Shown here one piece after another: positions 61,831-64,000 of a stretch of 64,000 nt of DNA. This DNA comes from Prorocentrum cordatum. Lineage: Eukaryota; Sar; Dinophyceae; Prorocentrales; Prorocentraceae. The notes under the pieces were generated by a model. That model saw nothing but the letters and a program-made list of their open reading frames with translations, was not told where the DNA came from and did no database searches. Location of the stretch: contig CAUYUJ010020704.1 in the NCBI GenBank assembly GCA_963575745.1, positions 189,407 to 253,406 on the forward strand. Reading direction: 5' to 3'. Each line of letters begins with the position of its first letter. The first letter of the stretch is position 1. The position numbers and the translations under genes are program-made.

Positions 61831-62690
61831 GCTTCGCACTCGGCCCCTGTACCCATACATGGGGCGGTGCACGCCTTCGCCTTTCACCCCGACGCGCTCG
61901 TCGCGAGGTGGCTCCTTTCGACGTGGGCGTCGCAAGTCTTTGTGCGCTGCGTGTTGGGGGCGGCACCCCTCGCAAAGGGCAGGCAATCTCCGATGCGCGC
62001 TGCGGCCGCCTCCTCACAGGACGTGCCTGGAGAACCGCGCCCGTCTAAGGCGTACCTCGCGGGCCAGTGCCCGAACCACGGTCGCGTTAGCTATCCGGTT
62101 TCGGAGTCGCCTTCGGGATGTCCCTCAAGGCCGCAACGGCGCGTTGAGGCCTGTGCGTCCTCGGTTCCCGGAACAGTTTGATATGTCGGATGCAAGTTGC
62201 ATCCCTCTTCCCTCTCTCCTTCTCCCTGCTCCCTCCTTCTTCCCTCCTCGCTCCTCGCTCGTCCTCTTCCTACTCGTCTTCCCCCCTCCCACCTCCCTCC
62301 CCCCTCGCCCCTCCTCTCTCAATCCCTCATCCGTTTTTTTTTCCAGAGCCTTTTACCCCGCCTGGGAGGCCTTGCCAGCCCTCAGCTGTACCGTTGGCAG
62401 ATGTCCGTCCGTGCCATGGGCCCCCGTGGCCGCGCGACACGCTGGGGGGCACCCTGGCACGCGTTGCCCTGCTGGCGACCTCTCGCAGGGTCGAACAGTG
62501 CCCGCAAGAGCCGGGCAGAGAGGCGCGCTCACACAGGTGCGCGCCCGATCCGACAGGGGCGGCTCGAGCCCCGCTCCGCCCCCGCGCGCTCGCCGTGGCG
62601 GCGGGCTGGTCGGCCCGCTCCGCGGCAGCCTCCGCTCTCCGGGCCTCCGCCGGTGGGGCCAGTGCAGTTGCCGGGAGGCCGGGGGCCAAT
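61831..62690. other. No gene recognised
   Basis: Pyrimidine-rich at 62195-62345; otherwise GC-rich. No domains. Confidence 0.45.
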
Positions 62691-62838
62691 CCCTGACCTT
62701 CCAGAGAGCTATGTTTTAGCACGGGAGGCCTAAAAACCTAAAAAACGGAACGAAGCAGCCTAGAACCAAGACATAGCATAGCTCTGGAATAGGTTTGTAA
62801 GTCGCGTGCTATTTTTTAGCCCTCCTGGAAGGTCAGGG
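62691..62838. mobile_element. MITE-A, copy 2 (148 bp)
   Basis: CCCTGACCTTCCAG and CTGGAAGGTCAGGG are perfect inverted ends; flanked by AT on both sides (62689-62690, 62839-62840). Confidence 0.8.
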
Positions 62839-62914
62839 ATGGCTCGGCTGTGCTGACAGAGGTGCCCCTGGCCCAGGGAGCCCCTGGTCTCCAAGGGACG
62901 GCGCCCCCGTGGCA

Positions 62915-63094
62915 GGCCTCCCAGGTGGGGTCCGAGCGGGTGCCGAGACTCGCGCCGCATCGCCGATGCATCGGCGATGCGTTTCGATGTGGAGCCCGAT
63001 TTTCTCCATGCCGACTTCGCCGATGCATCGGCGACGCATTGGCGATGCGGCGCGGTCCTCCGACCCCATCTGCTCGGACCCCATTTGGGAGGCC
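62915..63094. mobile_element. MITE-B, copy 2 (180 bp)
   Basis: 22-bp terminal inverted repeats (62915-62936 and 63073-63094, 20 of 22 matching), starting GGCCTCCCA. Interior holds TCGCCGATGCATCGGCGA palindromes. Confidence 0.8.
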
Positions 63095-63863
63095 TCTACC
63101 TCCAGGGCGCCCCTCACGAGACCCAGGGGGGCCCATCAGGGCCTCAAGCGGCACGAGAGGCTGGGGGGCGCCCTAGGCCTGGACACCGCTGGCAAGCGCC
63201 GAGGCCTGGGCGAGAGATAGTTACACACGTGGCCGCGCGGGTTCCCGATGCTCAGCCCTTAGATGGCTGGGCGCGCCAGTCTCCGCGCGTGGGTGTCCAG
63301 CCTTGTGGCCTCTGCGTGTTCCTCTGCGTGTGGATCTGGCCATGTTCGTCTCCAGCTTCCTGGCAGATGGTGTTGGGGGATCGCGTCGCATCGCCGATGC
63401 ATCGGCGACGGGTCGCGATCCAGAGCCCGATTCTTCAATCCGGAAATGATCGAGCGGCGTGTGCCCTCGCAATTCGATTCGCAGCTGCATGAAAAGAGGG
63501 AGCTCTGCTATCCCGCTGCTGGCAATGGGCGCGCTGCTAGCAGTGCAGCTCCTTGCGTTCGTGCTGCAGCCGATAAGGGTAGCACCTGTCGCCCCACATG
63601 AGGGCGCTCGAGCCAGTGAATTCGGGCAGGCCCGGGTGTTCAGGGACAGGCGGCGAGCACAACGCCAGCTGCGGGATATACCTGAATTCTGACTGAGCTG
63701 TTGCTGAGGTACAGAACATCTGATCACTCTGGAAGGATCGACCGCGCCCTCAAGCTGGCTTGGACCTCGCAGTGGCACTTGGGCCGAACGCGCGACCAGC
63801 CCGCCGAGCCGCCATTGGTGACGGAGGAGACGAGGAGGAACAGGAGGAGGAGCAGGAGGAGGA
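63095..63863. other. No gene; MITE-B fragment at 63375-63440
   Basis: The fragment shares GGGGGATCGCGTCGCATCGC and the GATGCATCGGCGA palindrome. The rest is unrecognised; GGA-rich from 63820. Confidence 0.5.
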
Positions 63864-63976
63864 CCAGTGTAAACCCAAGGCTCACCAACGATGCTAGAAT
63901 ACACCCTCCCCCAAGCTCCCTCTTCATAGGCCCTATACAAGGCGTCATTTCTACTGAAGGAACTGCCCCGTTTGGG
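63864..63976 (+). repeat. GGA-linked dispersed repeat, copy 3
   Basis: CCAGTGTAAACCCAAGGCTC through GGAACTGCCCCGT directly follows a GGA tract (63822-63863), as in copies 1 and 2. Confidence 0.7.
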
Positions 63977-64000
63977 GACAACCGTGTCAAATCCTGAAGC

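Noticed and set aside
1-64000. tRNA, rRNA or other structured RNA genes
   Set aside because: I saw no cloverleaf with conserved box sequences or rRNA-like conserved stretches by eye; a dedicated covariance-model scan would be decisive.

Overview
The window looks like nuclear DNA of a dinoflagellate. It is GC-rich, packed with minisatellites, has no bacterial-style operons or ribosome binding sites, and carries retroelements of dinoflagellate type. The LTRs of one element end a short stretch with TTTGGCTCAAG, the 3' end of the dinoflagellate spliced leader. A transposase gene is interrupted by two non-canonical introns bounded by short direct repeats. I cannot fix the species; a Prorocentrum-like genome is a guess. 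No ordinary host gene is supported anywhere, and nearly everything readable is mobile-element DNA.

Region 1 (1-39617) is a head-to-tail array of a composite unit of about 9.0-9.2 kb with all genes on the minus strand. It has two complete units (17446-26358 and 26474-35596) and partial ones on both sides, and it continues past the left window edge. Read left to right on the plus strand, a unit holds: an inverted 12-bp iteron array; a truncated Rep gene with only the superfamily 3 (SF3) helicase part, boxed by 96-bp direct repeats; a Tc1/mariner-type DDD transposase with two introns; a 239-bp MITE; an AT-rich microsatellite; a full-length Rep gene (HUH nuclease plus SF3 helicase, 688 aa, intact at 31066-33132); a cluster of GAGCACC boxes; a 150-bp minisatellite; a degenerate 12-mer array; a GC-rich stretch; and a direct 12-bp iteron array. 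Direct and inverted iterons of neighbouring units face each other across about 115 bp of AT-rich DNA, so the junction looks either like a replication origin or like two abutting element ends. One unit is interrupted by a 9.9-kb, apparently non-coding insertion (2508-12410) with a possible 6-bp target duplication, and a 100-N assembly gap (16401-16500) probably hides about 4.4 kb of unit.

Region 2 (39618-48150) holds a decayed non-LTR retrotransposon (RNase H, endonuclease, reverse transcriptase, then a C-terminal methyltransferase-like domain), followed by GGA/CTC microsatellites and short repeats. Region 3 (48150-59140) is an AGCTT/AGCAT satellite block split by a 9.9-kb Ty1/copia element with 113-bp LTRs. 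Its order is Gag, protease, a zinc/coiled-coil insert, a methyltransferase-like domain, integrase, reverse transcriptase and RNase H, with several frameshifts. Region 4 (59140-64000) is non-coding and contains two small inverted-repeat element families.

The most interesting candidate is the composite unit itself: a DDE transposase and a HUH-SF3 replication protein carried together with iteron-like sites in a tandem array. In it, the copy that keeps the nuclease has a damaged Walker B motif, while the helicase-only copies keep theirs intact.
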